This document shows, piece by piece, positions 6,456 through 16,702 of a stretch of 64,000 bases of DNA. Each line of letters opens with the position of its first letter. The stretch's first letter is position 1. The notes beneath the pieces are model-generated. The model made no database searches. It saw only the letters and a list, made by a program, of their open reading frames with translations, and had not been told where the DNA came from. A program made the position numbers and the translations under genes. The stretch comes from Candidatus Gastranaerophilales bacterium (GTDB taxonomy: Bacteria > Cyanobacteriota > Vampirovibrionia > Gastranaerophilales > Gastranaerophilaceae). The DNA lies in the NCBI GenBank assembly GCA_944323135.1, contig CALURI010000012.1:16365-80364 (forward strand). Reading direction: 5' to 3'.

Positions 6456-9104
6456 TTAAGATTTCAAAGATATAATCAAATCATTTATAACTTTTTCTTG
6501 AATTTCAATCTCTGCAATTCTGTCTTTTGTTTGTTCTATAAGTTCTTTCGGTGCATTCGCAACAAATTTAGGGTTATTAATTCTGCCAAGCATAGACTTC
6601 TTTTCTGCAGTTAATTTATCCAATTTCTTTTGTTGACGGGCAGTTTCTGCATCCAAGTCAATTAAATCAGCAAGAGGTAATATGATTTTTGATGCTGATA
6701 CAACTGCTGTTGCACTTTTTGGAGGAAGCGGAGCTGTCATATTTGCATAAGAGATATCTTCTACTCTTGCTAGACGTTTAATATATGACTCTATTGCTTC
6801 AAAGATAGGTTTTTCATCTTTTTCTGCTCTTATTTCAATATTACATTTTATTGACGGTGAAATATTGAAACTTTGACGAACATTACGCAATGAAGTAATT
6901 GTTTCGAAAACTAGTTCCATTTCCTGAGCTTCTTTAGGGAATTCTAATTCTTCTTTAAATATAGGAAACTCTGCAACTATCAAAGCTTTAGTTTCTGTTT
7001 CTTTTGGAATTAACTGCCATACTCTTTCTGTAATATGAGGCATTATAGGATGAAGCATCCTCAAAGACATATCAAGAACATATCTCAAAACTCTCTGAGT
7101 ATTTGCTTTTAATTCTGTGTCCTGAAGTTGGATTTTTGCGATTTCAACATACCAATCACAATATGAATTCCAGAAGAAATCATAGAGAGTATGAGCCACT
7201 TCACCTATTCTGAATTCTTTAATATTTTCATTAACTTCTTTAGCTGTCTTATTAAGTTTATCAAGAATCCATTTATCAGCGATAGTAAGAGTATCGAAAT
7301 CAATATTTTTATTATCAACACCATCAAGGTTCATCAATACAAATCTTGATGCGTTCCAGATTTTGTTAGCAAAGTTTCTGCCATACTCAAATCTTTCTTC
7401 ACTCATTTTAATATCTTGACCGCCATAAGTACATAAAGAAGTCATAGTAAACCTCAAAGCATCACAACCGTATTTATCAATAATTTTAACCGGATCAATT
7501 GTGTTGCCCTTAGACTTAGACATTTTCTGACCTTTTTCATCTCTGATTAATCCATGGATAAATACAGTAGAAAATGGAGCTTTACCTGTAAATTCCAATC
7601 CCATTGTAATCATCCTTGCAACCCAGAAGAATATAATATCAAATCCTGTTACAAGGGTAGTTGTAGGATAGAATTTTTTGAAATCTTCGCTTTCGGTATT
7701 TGGCCAACCCATAGTAGAAAATGGCCACAAACCGGATGAAAACCAAGTATCAAGTACATCTGAATCTTGAGTATAATGTTCAGGATCAGGATTTTCTTTC
7801 GCAACAACCATCTCACCTGTTTCATTATGGTAATATGCCGGTATTTGATGTCCCCACCACAATTGACGTGAAATACACCAATCGCGAATATTTTCCATCC
7901 AGCCGAGATAATTCTTTTCCCAACGATCAGGAACAAATTTAATTCTGCCATCTTTTACTGCAGCAATAGCTTCTTTTGCAAGAGGGGCCATTTTTACAAA
8001 CCATTGTTCTGATAAAAGCGGTTCAATAGTAGTTCCGCAACGCTGACATTTACCGACATTATGTTCATGGTCTCTTGTTCTTAGCAAGAAATTGTTATAT
8101 GAAAGCATTCCGATAATTTTTTCTCTTGCTTCATATCTGTCGAGTCCGTGTAATTCTTGAGGAACTTCTCCGCAAGCTTTCATTGTTCCGTCATTATTTA
8201 TAACCCAAATAGGATTTAAACCGTGACGTTTACCTACTTCAAAGTCGTTTGGATCATGTGCAGGTGTAATTTTAACAGCACCTGTTCCAAAATTCTTATC
8301 AACATATTCATCAGCAATTATCGGTATTTCTCTGCCTGAAAGAGGAATAATTACTTTTTTTCCGACTAATTCTGAATACTTATGATCAGATGGGTGAACA
8401 GCGATTGCTACATCTCCGAAAATGGTTTCAGGACGTGTAGTTGCAACTATTATAGCTCCGCTTTCACCTTTCAATGGATAAGAAATTTCCCACATGTGCC
8501 CCTGTTCTGTTGCATATTCTGTTTCAACATCAGAAATAGCACTATTACAGCGAGGGCACCAGTTTACAATATATTTTCCTTTATAAATTAATCCTTTTTC
8601 ATAAAGTCTTACAAAAACTTCTTTTACTGCTTCAGAACAACCTTTATCAAAAGTAAAACGTTCTCTTGAACGATCAAAAGAAGCACCTAAACGTTTGCAT
8701 TGATCTAAAATTGCAGATTTATGTTCATTTGCCCATTTCCAAGTTTCTTCAAGAAATTTTTCTCTGCCTAAATCATATCTTGATAGACCTTTTTCACGTA
8801 ATTTTTTTTCGACAACATTTTGAGTTGCAATTCCTGCGTGATCAGTTCCCGGAAGCCATAGAGTTTCAAAACCTGACATTCTGTGGTAACGAGTCAAAAT
8901 ATCTTGTAAAGTTTCATCTAAAGCGTGTCCCATGTGAAGAACACCTGTAACATTCGGAGGCGGAATAACCATAGAATAAGCAGGCTTATCGCTTTTTGCA
9001 TCAGCCTTAAAATATTCACCGTCTTCCCAGAATTTATAAATTTTTTCTTCAGTTTCTTTTGGGTCGTAAACTGTGGGTAAATCTTCAATTTTTAATGCTG
9101 TCAT
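6456..9104 (-). CDS. valS: valine--tRNA ligase
   Basis: 882 residues, full length for class Ia ValRS. It charges tRNA-Val with valine and edits mis-activated threonine. The HIGH-type motif HMGHAL is near residue 58, the KMSKS motif (GQKMSKSKGN) near 527, and WCISRQLWWGHQIPAYY precedes the catalytic half. The insert TTRPETIFGDVAIAVHP belongs to the CP1 editing domain. A CxxC pair (CPRC) and a second (CQRCG) could bind zinc. The C-terminal ~65 residues form the typical ValRS coiled-coil tRNA arm (ETARQQKKLDKLTAEKKSML). Ribosome site AGAGGGA. No T-box leader is seen in the 160-nt upstream gap, which holds only A+T-rich sequence. Confidence 0.97.
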   Translation of the reverse strand: MTALKIEDLPTVYDPKETEEKIYKFWEDGEYFKADAKSDKPAYSMVIPPPNVTGVLHMGHALDETLQDILTRYHRMSGFETLWLPGTDHAGIATQNVVEKKLREKGLSRYDLGREKFLEETWKWANEHKSAILDQCKRLGASFDRSRERFTFDKGCSEAVKEVFVRLYEKGLIYKGKYIVNWCPRCNSAISDVETEYATEQGHMWEISYPLKGESGAIIVATTRPETIFGDVAIAVHPSDHKYSELVGKKVIIPLSGREIPIIADEYVDKNFGTGAVKITPAHDPNDFEVGKRHGLNPIWVINNDGTMKACGEVPQELHGLDRYEAREKIIGMLSYNNFLLRTRDHEHNVGKCQRCGTTIEPLLSEQWFVKMAPLAKEAIAAVKDGRIKFVPDRWEKNYLGWMENIRDWCISRQLWWGHQIPAYYHNETGEMVVAKENPDPEHYTQDSDVLDTWFSSGLWPFSTMGWPNTESEDFKKFYPTTTLVTGFDIIFFWVARMITMGLEFTGKAPFSTVFIHGLIRDEKGQKMSKSKGNTIDPVKIIDKYGCDALRFTMTSLCTYGGQDIKMSEERFEYGRNFANKIWNASRFVLMNLDGVDNKNIDFDTLTIADKWILDKLNKTAKEVNENIKEFRIGEVAHTLYDFFWNSYCDWYVEIAKIQLQDTELKANTQRVLRYVLDMSLRMLHPIMPHITERVWQLIPKETETKALIVAEFPIFKEELEFPKEAQEMELVFETITSLRNVRQSFNISPSIKCNIEIRAEKDEKPIFEAIESYIKRLARVEDISYANMTAPLPPKSATAVVSASKIILPLADLIDLDAETARQQKKLDKLTAEKKSMLGRINNPKFVANAPKELIEQTKDRIAEIEIQEKVINDLIISLKS

Positions 9105-9266
9105 ATAAAAATCCCTCTTAAATTAAATCATATAATATTAAAATAGCATAAACATACTTTTTATGATATAAATACTTTCATTAAATATTTTTATTTTAAA
9201 TTTTTATAATATATATACTAACTTGAAGATTTGCTTTAATTAAAATTTTAAAATATAAACATTATT

Positions 9267-9575
9267 TTATTCATACATCATTTGCTTAGTAGATTTTCCT
9301 CCTTTTTCAACAACAGATATCGTTGAAAAATAAGCAGGAATTAAATTTAAAGAGCTACCTAAATCTGATGAAATTGAAAATGCAAATATATCATATCCCC
9401 ACTTATTTGGTGCCTTTTTACCATTAACATCAATAGCAAAAATACGCATACCTGTCCAACCGCTCAAAAGAATAATTGTGCCATCAGCCAATACATAAGC
9501 TTTTCTGTCATTTGCGATAGCATTCTTTCTCCACCAAGAAGAACCTGCAGTAGCTTTATTTATATCTTTATACAT
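9267..9575 (-). pseudogene. 3' remnant of a type IV pilin-like gene
   Basis: The open frame encodes the C-terminal part of the pilin family found elsewhere in the window: VLADGTIILLSGW, IFAIDVNGKKAPNKWGYDIF and FAFSI align with the C-terminal half of the pilin at 32889-33563 (VVFIIDVNGNTSPNQMGRDIF). The prepilin leader and FTLAE helix are absent. The frame stays open further upstream to 9659, but that part is the fabI terminator hairpin and the fabI stop region, so it is not coding. The ATG at 9575 has no good ribosome site. The best reading is a gene that lost its 5' half by deletion up against fabI; a short expressed fragment is the alternative. Confidence 0.65.
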
Positions 9576-9585
9576 TAATTTCAAT

Positions 9586-9620
9586 AAAAAAGAGCACTTA
9601 ATCTTAAGTGCTCTTTTTTT
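9586..9620 (-). terminator. intrinsic terminator after fabI
   Basis: Near-perfect palindrome built on AGAGCACTTAA/TTAAGTGCTCT flanked by A6 and T7, 14 nt beyond the fabI stop codon. It lies within the spurious upstream extension of the pilin remnant. Confidence 0.9.
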
Positions 9621-9633
9621 ATATCTCAAATTT

Positions 9634-10446
9634 TTACGCTTTTGGAATAGAATTTGCAATGATTTCCATTTCCTCTAATGAGGCGTAAACAGCATGGCAT
9701 CCGCAATCAACATACAAGATTTGACCTGTTGTTCCTGTAGATAAATCAGATGCTAAATACAAACCTGCTTTACCAACATCTTCCAATGCAACATTACGGT
9801 TAAGAGGTGATTTTGCAACTGCTGCTTTAAGCATTTTGTCAAATCCGGAAATTCCTTTTGCAGCAAGAGTTTTAACCGCACCTGCAGAAATACAGTTAAC
9901 TCTGACGCCTTTTTTACCTAAGTCTGCTGCTAAATATCTCATTGAAGATTCTAATGCAGCTTTTGCAACACCCATTACATTATAATTTGCAACAACATAT
10001 TCAGAACCCAAATATGTCAAAGCAAATACTGAAGCACCTTCATTCAAAATAGGTTCAGCATATTTGCAAAGAGTAATAAGAGAATATGCACTTACACCCA
10101 TTGCTAAATCCCAACCTGCACGAGATGTATCAATAAATCTACCCTGCAAATCTTCTTTAGCTGCAAATGCAACAGCATGAACAACAAAATCCAATTTACC
10201 GTAAACTCTTTCACATTCTTTAAATACAGCTGCAACTTCATCTTCTTTTGTAACATCACAGCTCATAATAATTTTTGCACCCATTTCTTCAGCTAAAGGT
10301 CTAACACGTTTTTCCATAGCTTCTCCAGCGTATGTAAATGCGATATCAGCACCTGCTTCATAAAGTTGTTTTGCAATGGCATAAGCAATCCCGTGAGTAT
10401 TTGATACTCCGAAAATTACACCCTTTTTGCCTTCCATTAGTTTCAT
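9634..10446 (-). CDS. fabI: enoyl-[acyl-carrier-protein] reductase (NADH), FabI type
   Basis: 270 residues, the normal FabI size. It reduces trans-2-enoyl-ACP, the last step of each fatty-acid elongation cycle. The SDR-type N-terminus GKKGVIFGVSNTHGIAYAIA carries the FabI nucleotide-binding signature, followed by FVVHAVAFA, and the catalytic Tyr and Lys are in YNVMGVAKAAL (Tyr-x6-Lys, the FabI spacing rather than the Tyr-x3-Lys of other SDRs). The C-terminal LYLASDLSTGTTGQILYVDCG is the family tail. Start could be the Met at residue 1 or 4; the GAGGGAG site fits either. Monocistronic with a strong terminator. Confidence 0.95.
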   Translation of the reverse strand: MKLMEGKKGVIFGVSNTHGIAYAIAKQLYEAGADIAFTYAGEAMEKRVRPLAEEMGAKIIMSCDVTKEDEVAAVFKECERVYGKLDFVVHAVAFAAKEDLQGRFIDTSRAGWDLAMGVSAYSLITLCKYAEPILNEGASVFALTYLGSEYVVANYNVMGVAKAALESSMRYLAADLGKKGVRVNCISAGAVKTLAAKGISGFDKMLKAAVAKSPLNRNVALEDVGKAGLYLASDLSTGTTGQILYVDCGCHAVYASLEEMEIIANSIPKA

Positions 10447-10621
10447 AATTTATATCTCCCTCTTTTACTACTCAACTAAAATACACGATTTATTTTACCA
10501 AAAACATAATTTTAAGGCAAATTTTAAATATTAACAAATGTAACAACATGAAAACATGCTGAAATCAGATGAAAATGAAAGTTTTTATATATTTAAGAGA
10601 GATTAAATAAGCAGGAGAGCT

Positions 10622-12394
10622 ATGCCGATATCTAATGTACAACAGAATAAGATTGATGCAATTAAGCTTAATTTTAGCAATCAAGCTAAAAAAGCTACTG
10701 CTAACAAACCTGAATATCTCAAGATGACAGGTTCAATTTTTAATGCTCCCGGCGTACAAAACACTCCAACAGCTACTGCAACTTCACTTAGCAATATGAA
10801 TACCCTAAAAAGTTTAAGTGAATTTAATACGGCAAATCAGCCTGCAGCTACAAATTCAGGATCTCAAACAACTTCAGAAGCTAATATAACAGACATAGAC
10901 AACGTCGCAGACGGTAAAGCTGCAGCAGCAAGTGCTGAAGCAAGCGCAGATCAAGTTGAATCCTTAACACAAGATACTCAAAATGACCAAAAAACTGTTG
11001 ATAAATATAATACTGATGCACAAAAACTTAATAAACAAATAAAAAAAGATGACCAAAAATTCCAAACACAATTAAAAAAACAAGAAGCAGAATTTAAAAA
11101 AGACAATGATAAACTTCTAAAACTCGTACAAGAAACAGAAGAAGCTCAAACAGAAATAGATAATGCACAAAATGAACTAGATTCCCTTATGAGTTCATCA
11201 TCTTTTTCTATAAACAGGAGCTCAACAAACGGAGCACAAACTAATCCAAATCAAAGCCGTATTAATGCTCTTCAAACATTAATAGGTTCAAAAACAACAC
11301 TCGTTCAAAGTAACGGCACAAAAATATATTCTTTGCAAAGAAGTTCAACAAGAACTTTAAAGCAAATGCAAAAAACAAATAACAATTATGTTAAAGTAAA
11401 TCAAAAAAATACAAAAGCAATTGAAACTAACCAATCTGATACAAATAAAGTTATCAAAACAGCCACACAAATCGAACAGATAAGCGCGATTGTAACTCAG
11501 ACAGGCCAACTCGTAAATGTAGCAGGTAAAGGTCTTGTCGCTTTAGGCACTGCAATGAGCGGACTTTTCGGAGCCGGAGCTGCATTAATTGCAACAGGTA
11601 ATGTAATGCAAAAAGTCGGTACTGTTGTTGAAATGGTTGGTAATTATGGTCAAGCAGCCGCAAATATTACTAAAACAGCAGCTTACGCAGCAGATGGAAA
11701 CTTAGCAGGAGCATTGACAAGTGCCGTAAGCGCAGCACAAACAGGTACAGCTGCAGTCAAATCAACTAAAGAGCTTGGCAATACTTTTAACACAATAGAT
11801 GAACAAGCAAATCAAGCAACACAAAAACTTGCAGCAAACACAGCAGCTAAAGAGCAGGCAAGTCAATTAGCAAAAAACGGTCAACTTGGGGGTATGACCG
11901 AAAAAGAAATGAAAAAATCTATCAGCAGTCAACTTCAAGCCGAAATGGCAAATGATAAAACTGGAAATATTAGTAAAGATTTGATTAATGATATTAAAAA
12001 TAATCAAATAGGACAAAATAATAAAGTAAGCAATGCCGCAAATCAGGCTAAAACTGCATTCAGCTCTGCTGTTGATGGTGCAGGCGGTACTATAACAGAC
12101 GGAATTGTAACAGGATTAGATAATAAAGCAAGAAAAACTGTCGGGAACAAGACTGTTTCAAAATTCCAAAATGTTGCAGCAAAAACAGTTAAATCAAGCC
12201 AAAAATTTGATTGGGGCAAACTTGCAAACGGGCTTCAATCAACAGCCGCATTATTTACGAGTCAAAATACAGCTCCGCAATATACAGGACAAACAAAGGG
12301 ATACGTTCCTCAGTGGGATTTAAGCCAAGACAGCAGATTCCAAAAAATCAGAAAAGCAAGAATTTCAAATTTATCTCACGCATCATATGTATAA
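10622..12394 (+). CDS. large coiled-coil protein with hydrophobic Ala/Gly core, function unknown
   Basis: 590 residues, not recognised. Residues ~1-110 are Asn/Thr/Ala-rich; ~115-190 is a highly charged coiled coil (QKLNKQIKKDDQKFQTQLKK); ~190-290 is Ser/Asn-rich with further helices; ~300-385 is a hydrophobic Ala/Gly stretch (AGKGLVALGTAMSGLFGAGA and following) that could form helical hairpins or insert in a membrane; ~390-590 is Ala/Gln/Lys-rich helix and a disordered tail. No signal peptide. Coiled coil plus internal hydrophobic hairpin is the plan of type III translocators, but this is only an architectural likeness. Ribosome site GGAGAG 4 nt before the ATG; terminator immediately after. 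Monocistronic. Confidence 0.75.
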   Translation: MPISNVQQNKIDAIKLNFSNQAKKATANKPEYLKMTGSIFNAPGVQNTPTATATSLSNMNTLKSLSEFNTANQPAATNSGSQTTSEANITDIDNVADGKAAAASAEASADQVESLTQDTQNDQKTVDKYNTDAQKLNKQIKKDDQKFQTQLKKQEAEFKKDNDKLLKLVQETEEAQTEIDNAQNELDSLMSSSSFSINRSSTNGAQTNPNQSRINALQTLIGSKTTLVQSNGTKIYSLQRSSTRTLKQMQKTNNNYVKVNQKNTKAIETNQSDTNKVIKTATQIEQISAIVTQTGQLVNVAGKGLVALGTAMSGLFGAGAALIATGNVMQKVGTVVEMVGNYGQAAANITKTAAYAADGNLAGALTSAVSAAQTGTAAVKSTKELGNTFNTIDEQANQATQKLAANTAAKEQASQLAKNGQLGGMTEKEMKKSISSQLQAEMANDKTGNISKDLINDIKNNQIGQNNKVSNAANQAKTAFSSAVDGAGGTITDGIVTGLDNKARKTVGNKTVSKFQNVAAKTVKSSQKFDWGKLANGLQSTAALFTSQNTAPQYTGQTKGYVPQWDLSQDSRFQKIRKARISNLSHASYV

Positions 12395-12432
12395 AAAAAG
12401 CTGTTAAATAAATTATTTAACAGCTTTTTTTA
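12393..12432. terminator. bidirectional intrinsic terminator
   Basis: Long stem AAAGCTGTTAAATAA/TTATTTAACAGCTTT with A7 before and T7 after, directly following the stop codon at 12394 and 19 nt from the end of the convergent adhesin gene. Confidence 0.9.
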
Positions 12433-12450
12433 ATTTATATTTTTATCAAC

Positions 12451-15400
12451 TTATTTTATATAAGATATATCATTTGAATTATTTCTTGCTGCAGTTTGTT
12501 CTTCCAAAAGTATATTCATATAAAGAAGTTTGTTTGCAGTAGCCTGATCAAGATTTATAAATTCAGCCCCTGCACGTCTGTCAGTTGCAGTAACAATTTT
12601 GACATCAGCATTTATATTCAAATCACCATAAGATATATTAACAGGAACGATATCCCCAACTTTCAAATCATTATGATGAGTTACGGCAATTCCGCCTCTT
12701 GAAATATCAAGTAACGAATCTATTTGATTATTATCTGCCAATTGAACAGGATTTCTGTTATCTCTGACACTAAATCTCATATATTGACGTTTATCTATTG
12801 AATTAACATTATAATCAACTACACGTTGTTTATAAACTTCTTTACCATAGTCAACATTTCTATCAATATCATCATCAGAATCAGAATCTGAATCCAAATC
12901 AATATCTGTATCGTTATCAGTATCTGCATCTGAATCACTGTCTATATCAGTATCATTGTCAGCATCAGTATCAGTATCTACATCGGTATCTGTGTCAATA
13001 TCTGTATCTATATCAGTGTCACTATCCATATCATTGTCATTATCCGAATCATTATCACTATCCGAATCATTGTCATTATCCGAATCATTGTCGGTATCGG
13101 TATCCGCATCCGTATCTGTATCAGAATCCGTGTCTGTATCAGAATCTGTATCGGTATCTGTATCTGTGTCGGTATCGGTATCTACATCAGTATCTGTATC
13201 TGAGTCAGTATCATTATCAGAATCGTTATCGTTATCATTATCTGAATCATTATCAGAGTCTGAATCATTATCAGAGTCTGAATCATTGTCGGTATCTGTA
13301 TCTGCATCCGTATCAGTATCAACATCGGTATCTGTATCTACATCTGTATCTGTATCAGAATCAGTATCGGTATCATCATCGGTATCGGTATCTGAATCTG
13401 TATCAGTGTCTACATCAGTATCTGTATCTGAATCTGAATCATTATCTGTATCAGTATCCATATCGGTATCTGTATCAGTATCAACATCTGTGTCACTGTC
13501 TGTATCTGTATCGTTATCTGTATCAGTATCAACATCAGTGTCCGTATCTGTATCTACATCTGTATCTGTATCAGAATCAGTATCTATATCTGTATCAGTG
13601 TCTGAATCTGAATCATTATCTGTATCGGTATCCATATCAGTATCTGTATCAGTATCAACATCTGTGTCACTGTCTGTATCGTTATCTGTATCAGTATCGG
13701 TATCGGTGTCTGTATCGGTATCAGCATCGGTATCTGTATCTGTATCTGTATCTATATCTGTATCAGAGTCTGAATCAGTATCATTATCTGTATCGGTATC
13801 CATATCGGTATCTGTATCATTATCAACATCAGTATCAGTGTCGGTATCAGTGTCAGAGTCGGTATCAGTATCAATATCTGTATCTGTGTCTGTATCGATA
13901 TCTGTATCACTGTCACTATCTGTGTCAACTTGTTCTTTTTTATCTTCAGGTACAACTAAGTTATCATCATCATTTTCATCGCCCTGTTCATCGGTTGTAG
14001 GATTATCTACATAATCTCCATCTTCATCTTTTACACCGTCATAACCGTCATCTGTACCTTGTGAGCTGCCACCATAATAATAGTTACGTTCGTCTTCTTC
14101 TTTGCCGATTGCGGTAACATCTTCAGGTCTTACGGCTTTTGCTCTGATTGAAACAGGTTTTGATGCATCTGAAGAATTTGTTATTGTATTAGTTCTATTG
14201 TCTATTGTTACCTCTGACGGATTAAATCTTAATGGGTCAGAATCTGCTACTTCACCTCTATTTTTACCCATATTAAAGTAATAACCGCCAGCATAAGCAT
14301 TATCTGCAACAAGTGTTAAATCTTGTTCATGAGAAGGTCTGCCTTCTCCTGAACCATTTATTACACCATTTTTAATTACAATAGTTGAATTTGCAGGATT
14401 GTCAGGCCAAGATGTTCCTAAATCAAGAGCTGTTACTTTTACTTTTTCAGGATTTATATTTCCGTTTTTACCATAATAATCTTGAGGATAAGTAGGAACA
14501 ATTCCCAGATTATCAATATACATATTTTTACCGCGTGTCGTTAAATCAATATTATTCTTAGCAGTAATTTCTCTTATATAAGTATCACCTGAAAATTCAG
14601 CATTCACACTGCCTTCTCTTGATATGATTCCGCAAACATTAGTATCTAGTTTTTTACCGTCTGCAGAATCAAGACCTCTTACGTTAATATCTTTAATTGC
14701 AAGCATATCAACGCCATATTTTGCATCAGAAGAATAATCTAAATTCGAATCAACTTTACCAAAACTTCCTTGAGTTTGCCTAAAAGTTAAAGCATTATCT
14801 TTAGAACCAATATTCCCGCTTGCAACTATTGAAATACCTTTACCTTCTACATTAGGAACGGAAGAATCTGATGATGAATTAATAATATCAAAAGCTTTTG
14901 AACCTTTTACCGAACTATCCGCAAGTAAAATAACTCTACCGTCAGCTTTAATCTTATCAACATTCATATTTTTGTCTAAACTTGCAAGATTAACCAAAGA
15001 TTTATTAGAACCTTCTGAACTTACTGCAGTAACTTTACCGTCAACTGCAATATTAACTGATTTTGTTAAATCTCTGGCATCAGTTCCTATTCCAGAGCAT
15101 ACACCGCCGTCACACGGACCAACTTCTTTGCCGATAGCTCCGTTCGTAACATTAATATTCAAATCTTTTGATGCTTTAATAAGATTTGCCGTTGTACCGT
15201 AATTTAAAAGATTTCCATTTCTTATATCAATATTTACATTACCTGTAGAATTAAGATAATCTTTTCCTGTATTGTCTCCAATTACAACATTTGAATTTCT
15301 ATTATTTATATCAATTCCATTTGCATTAACAACGCCTTTTACATTAATGCCATTTTTACCAGTATTATTGATAATTACAGCATCAGTAACATTTACAACT

Positions 15401-16479
15401 TTAGCACCGTTTTCAATGTTTACGCCTTCATTTCCGGTATTTGAAACAAGCAGCTCATCGCCTTGATTACCTATAATACCTGTAGATGCGATTAATACTC
15501 CTGAACCGGTATTATCAACAACCATTTTCCCGCCGCTGTTAAGAACCGACCCGGAAACATTAACTTCTCCATTTGTATTTACAAGCAATGTTTCACCGGA
15601 GGCATTTGCTGTTTTTCCGGAAACATCAATTCCTTTGGAACCTGAATTTGTAATTTCTATATTACCTGAACCAAAATTTTTCATATTACCGGCTATTGAA
15701 GTTCCGCCATTTGAACCGTATGATTCAATTTTAATACTGCCGTTATCATTTCTGAATGAATTTGCAGGATTGAAATTATCAGTATTAACCAACTTATCAA
15801 ATAACATTTTTGCTTGTGTATTTGATGTAAGTTTTGTCGAATCGTTAACACCAGCCATTACAAGGGCACTATTTGCAATATTTACATCAGCTGCACTTAT
15901 ATCAACAAAATTACGGGCAAGTACATTCCCGTCAATTTTTACAACACCTGTACCATGAGCAGCTAACTCTTCTCTATAATTTTGTAATAATGAAGGTGCT
16001 TTATTGGAATCTCTTAAATTACTTTTATAAGCTTCATAAGTATCACTTTCAGGAGTCAAAACAGTTAAAGAGCCGACATTTAAAACACCGCTTGCTCCTA
16101 CCACCATACCATTAGGTGATACAAAAACAGCATTGCCGTTAGGGTTAAAGGAACCGTCTTTTGTGACTGAATTAACAATACCTTGGATATTAATCTGATT
16201 ATCTACAAGGTTAACAAAAGTATTAATATCTTTTCCATTTGTCAAATTATTAAAAATAAGGTTTGCAACATCACCTTGACTCAAATCAAAATTATCATAT
16301 TTTCTAAAACCAATATCCCCGTTAATAGCAGTTGGATCAATATTATACACACCATTAACCCCTGTTACTCCGGATATCTGTGTTGCTAAGACCTGCAAAC
16401 AAAAAGATTGCTGTAAAAAGAAACAAAATGTTAATGCCGAAGCTACAACTTTCCTTTGACCAGCTTTTACTTTTATCAT
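12451..16479 (-). CDS. secreted haemagglutinin-type adhesin with Asp-Thr/Ser repeat and C-terminal PilZ domain
   Basis: 1342 residues. An N-terminal basic and hydrophobic segment (about 10-32) is a likely signal peptide. Residues ~33-170 match the TPS/filamentous-haemagglutinin secretion domain, with [33 protein letters not shown] and [11 protein letters not shown]. About 170-800 is a beta-helix-like run of Gly/Asn-rich strands ([19 protein letters not shown]). About 850-1206 is an almost pure Asp-Thr/Asp-Ser/Asp-Asn repeat. About 1228-1330 is a PilZ domain: RQYMR (the RxxxR c-di-GMP motif), DISRGG (DxSxxG), then the barrel strands and [11 protein letters not shown] surface-export domain joined to a normally cytoplasmic signalling domain is unusual. 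AAAGGAA ribosome site. No TpsB transporter is in the window. Confidence 0.85.
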   Translation of the reverse strand: MIKVKAGQRKVVASALTFCFFLQQSFCLQVLATQISGVTGVNGVYNIDPTAINGDIGFRKYDNFDLSQGDVANLIFNNLTNGKDINTFVNLVDNQINIQGIVNSVTKDGSFNPNGNAVFVSPNGMVVGASGVLNVGSLTVLTPESDTYEAYKSNLRDSNKAPSLLQNYREELAAHGTGVVKIDGNVLARNFVDISAADVNIANSALVMAGVNDSTKLTSNTQAKMLFDKLVNTDNFNPANSFRNDNGSIKIESYGSNGGTSIAGNMKNFGSGNIEITNSGSKGIDVSGKTANASGETLLVNTNGEVNVSGSVLNSGGKMVVDNTGSGVLIASTGIIGNQGDELLVSNTGNEGVNIENGAKVVNVTDAVIINNTGKNGINVKGVVNANGIDINNRNSNVVIGDNTGKDYLNSTGNVNIDIRNGNLLNYGTTANLIKASKDLNINVTNGAIGKEVGPCDGGVCSGIGTDARDLTKSVNIAVDGKVTAVSSEGSNKSLVNLASLDKNMNVDKIKADGRVILLADSSVKGSKAFDIINSSSDSSVPNVEGKGISIVASGNIGSKDNALTFRQTQGSFGKVDSNLDYSSDAKYGVDMLAIKDINVRGLDSADGKKLDTNVCGIISREGSVNAEFSGDTYIREITAKNNIDLTTRGKNMYIDNLGIVPTYPQDYYGKNGNINPEKVKVTALDLGTSWPDNPANSTIVIKNGVINGSGEGRPSHEQDLTLVADNAYAGGYYFNMGKNRGEVADSDPLRFNPSEVTIDNRTNTITNSSDASKPVSIRAKAVRPEDVTAIGKEEDERNYYYGGSSQGTDDGYDGVKDEDGDYVDNPTTDEQGDENDDDNLVVPEDKKEQVDTDSDSDTDIDTDTDTDIDTDTDSDTDTDTDTDVDNDTDTDMDTDTDNDTDSDSDTDIDTDTDTDTDADTDTDTDTDTDTDNDTDSDTDVDTDTDTDMDTDTDNDSDSDTDTDIDTDSDTDTDVDTDTDTDVDTDTDNDTDTDSDTDVDTDTDTDMDTDTDNDSDSDTDTDVDTDTDSDTDTDDDTDTDSDTDTDVDTDTDVDTDTDADTDTDNDSDSDNDSDSDNDSDNDNDNDSDNDTDSDTDTDVDTDTDTDTDTDTDSDTDTDSDTDTDADTDTDNDSDNDNDSDSDNDSDNDNDMDSDTDIDTDIDTDTDVDTDTDADNDTDIDSDSDADTDNDTDIDLDSDSDSDDDIDRNVDYGKEVYKQRVVDYNVNSIDKRQYMRFSVRDNRNPVQLADNNQIDSLLDISRGGIAVTHHNDLKVGDIVPVNISYGDLNINADVKIVTATDRRAGAEFINLDQATANKLLYMNILLEEQTAARNNSNDISYIK
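12862..13927 (-). repeat. degenerate hexanucleotide tandem repeat coding Asp-Thr/Asp-Ser
   Basis: About 1.07 kb built of six-base units whose minus-strand sense is GAY-ACN or GAY-TCN, giving roughly 178 Asp-X dipeptides (X mostly Thr or Ser, also Asn, Ile, Val, Met, Ala). Longer super-units repeat, such as [19 protein letters not shown]. The same array makes a long Ser-Val/Ser-Leu open frame on the plus strand, which is an artefact. The repeat probably acts as an extended, strongly acidic, possibly calcium-binding stalk, by analogy with staphylococcal Sdr repeats, and is prone to length change. Confidence 0.95.
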
Positions 16480-16702
16480 TCTTGTTATTCCTTTCGATTT
16501 AGAGATTCCCTAATTGTTGAATTTATAAATTATAAATTTAAGCATCATAATTATTTGAATAGTTTAATTTTATCAAGATAATAATTATTTTTCTATTTTT
16601 TATTACAAATACTTAATATATTTGTACATACTTATATGTCTAAAATTAAAAATTTAAAAATAAAATTTCTTGCTACAATGTAAACAAATATTAAGCGAGA
16701 AG

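Noticed and set aside
7554..8950. Plus-strand open frames inside valS
   Set aside because: Shadows of a highly conserved gene on the other strand; no ribosome sites or family motifs.
8945..9266. T-box leader upstream of valS
   Set aside because: No AGGGTGGNACCGCG-like T-box sequence or antiterminator was seen on the minus strand.
9576..9659. N-terminal extension of the pilin remnant
   Set aside because: This stretch is the fabI terminator hairpin and the end of fabI; the Lys/Arg-rich residues have no pilin likeness.
12862..13927. CRISPR-like array
   Set aside because: Units are six bases, contiguous, without spacers, and coding.
12956..14014. 352-residue plus-strand open frame of Ser-Val/Ser-Leu repeats
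   Set aside because: It is the reverse complement of the Asp-Thr/Asp-Ser array; the hexamer has no stop on either strand. No ribosome site and no non-repeat domain.
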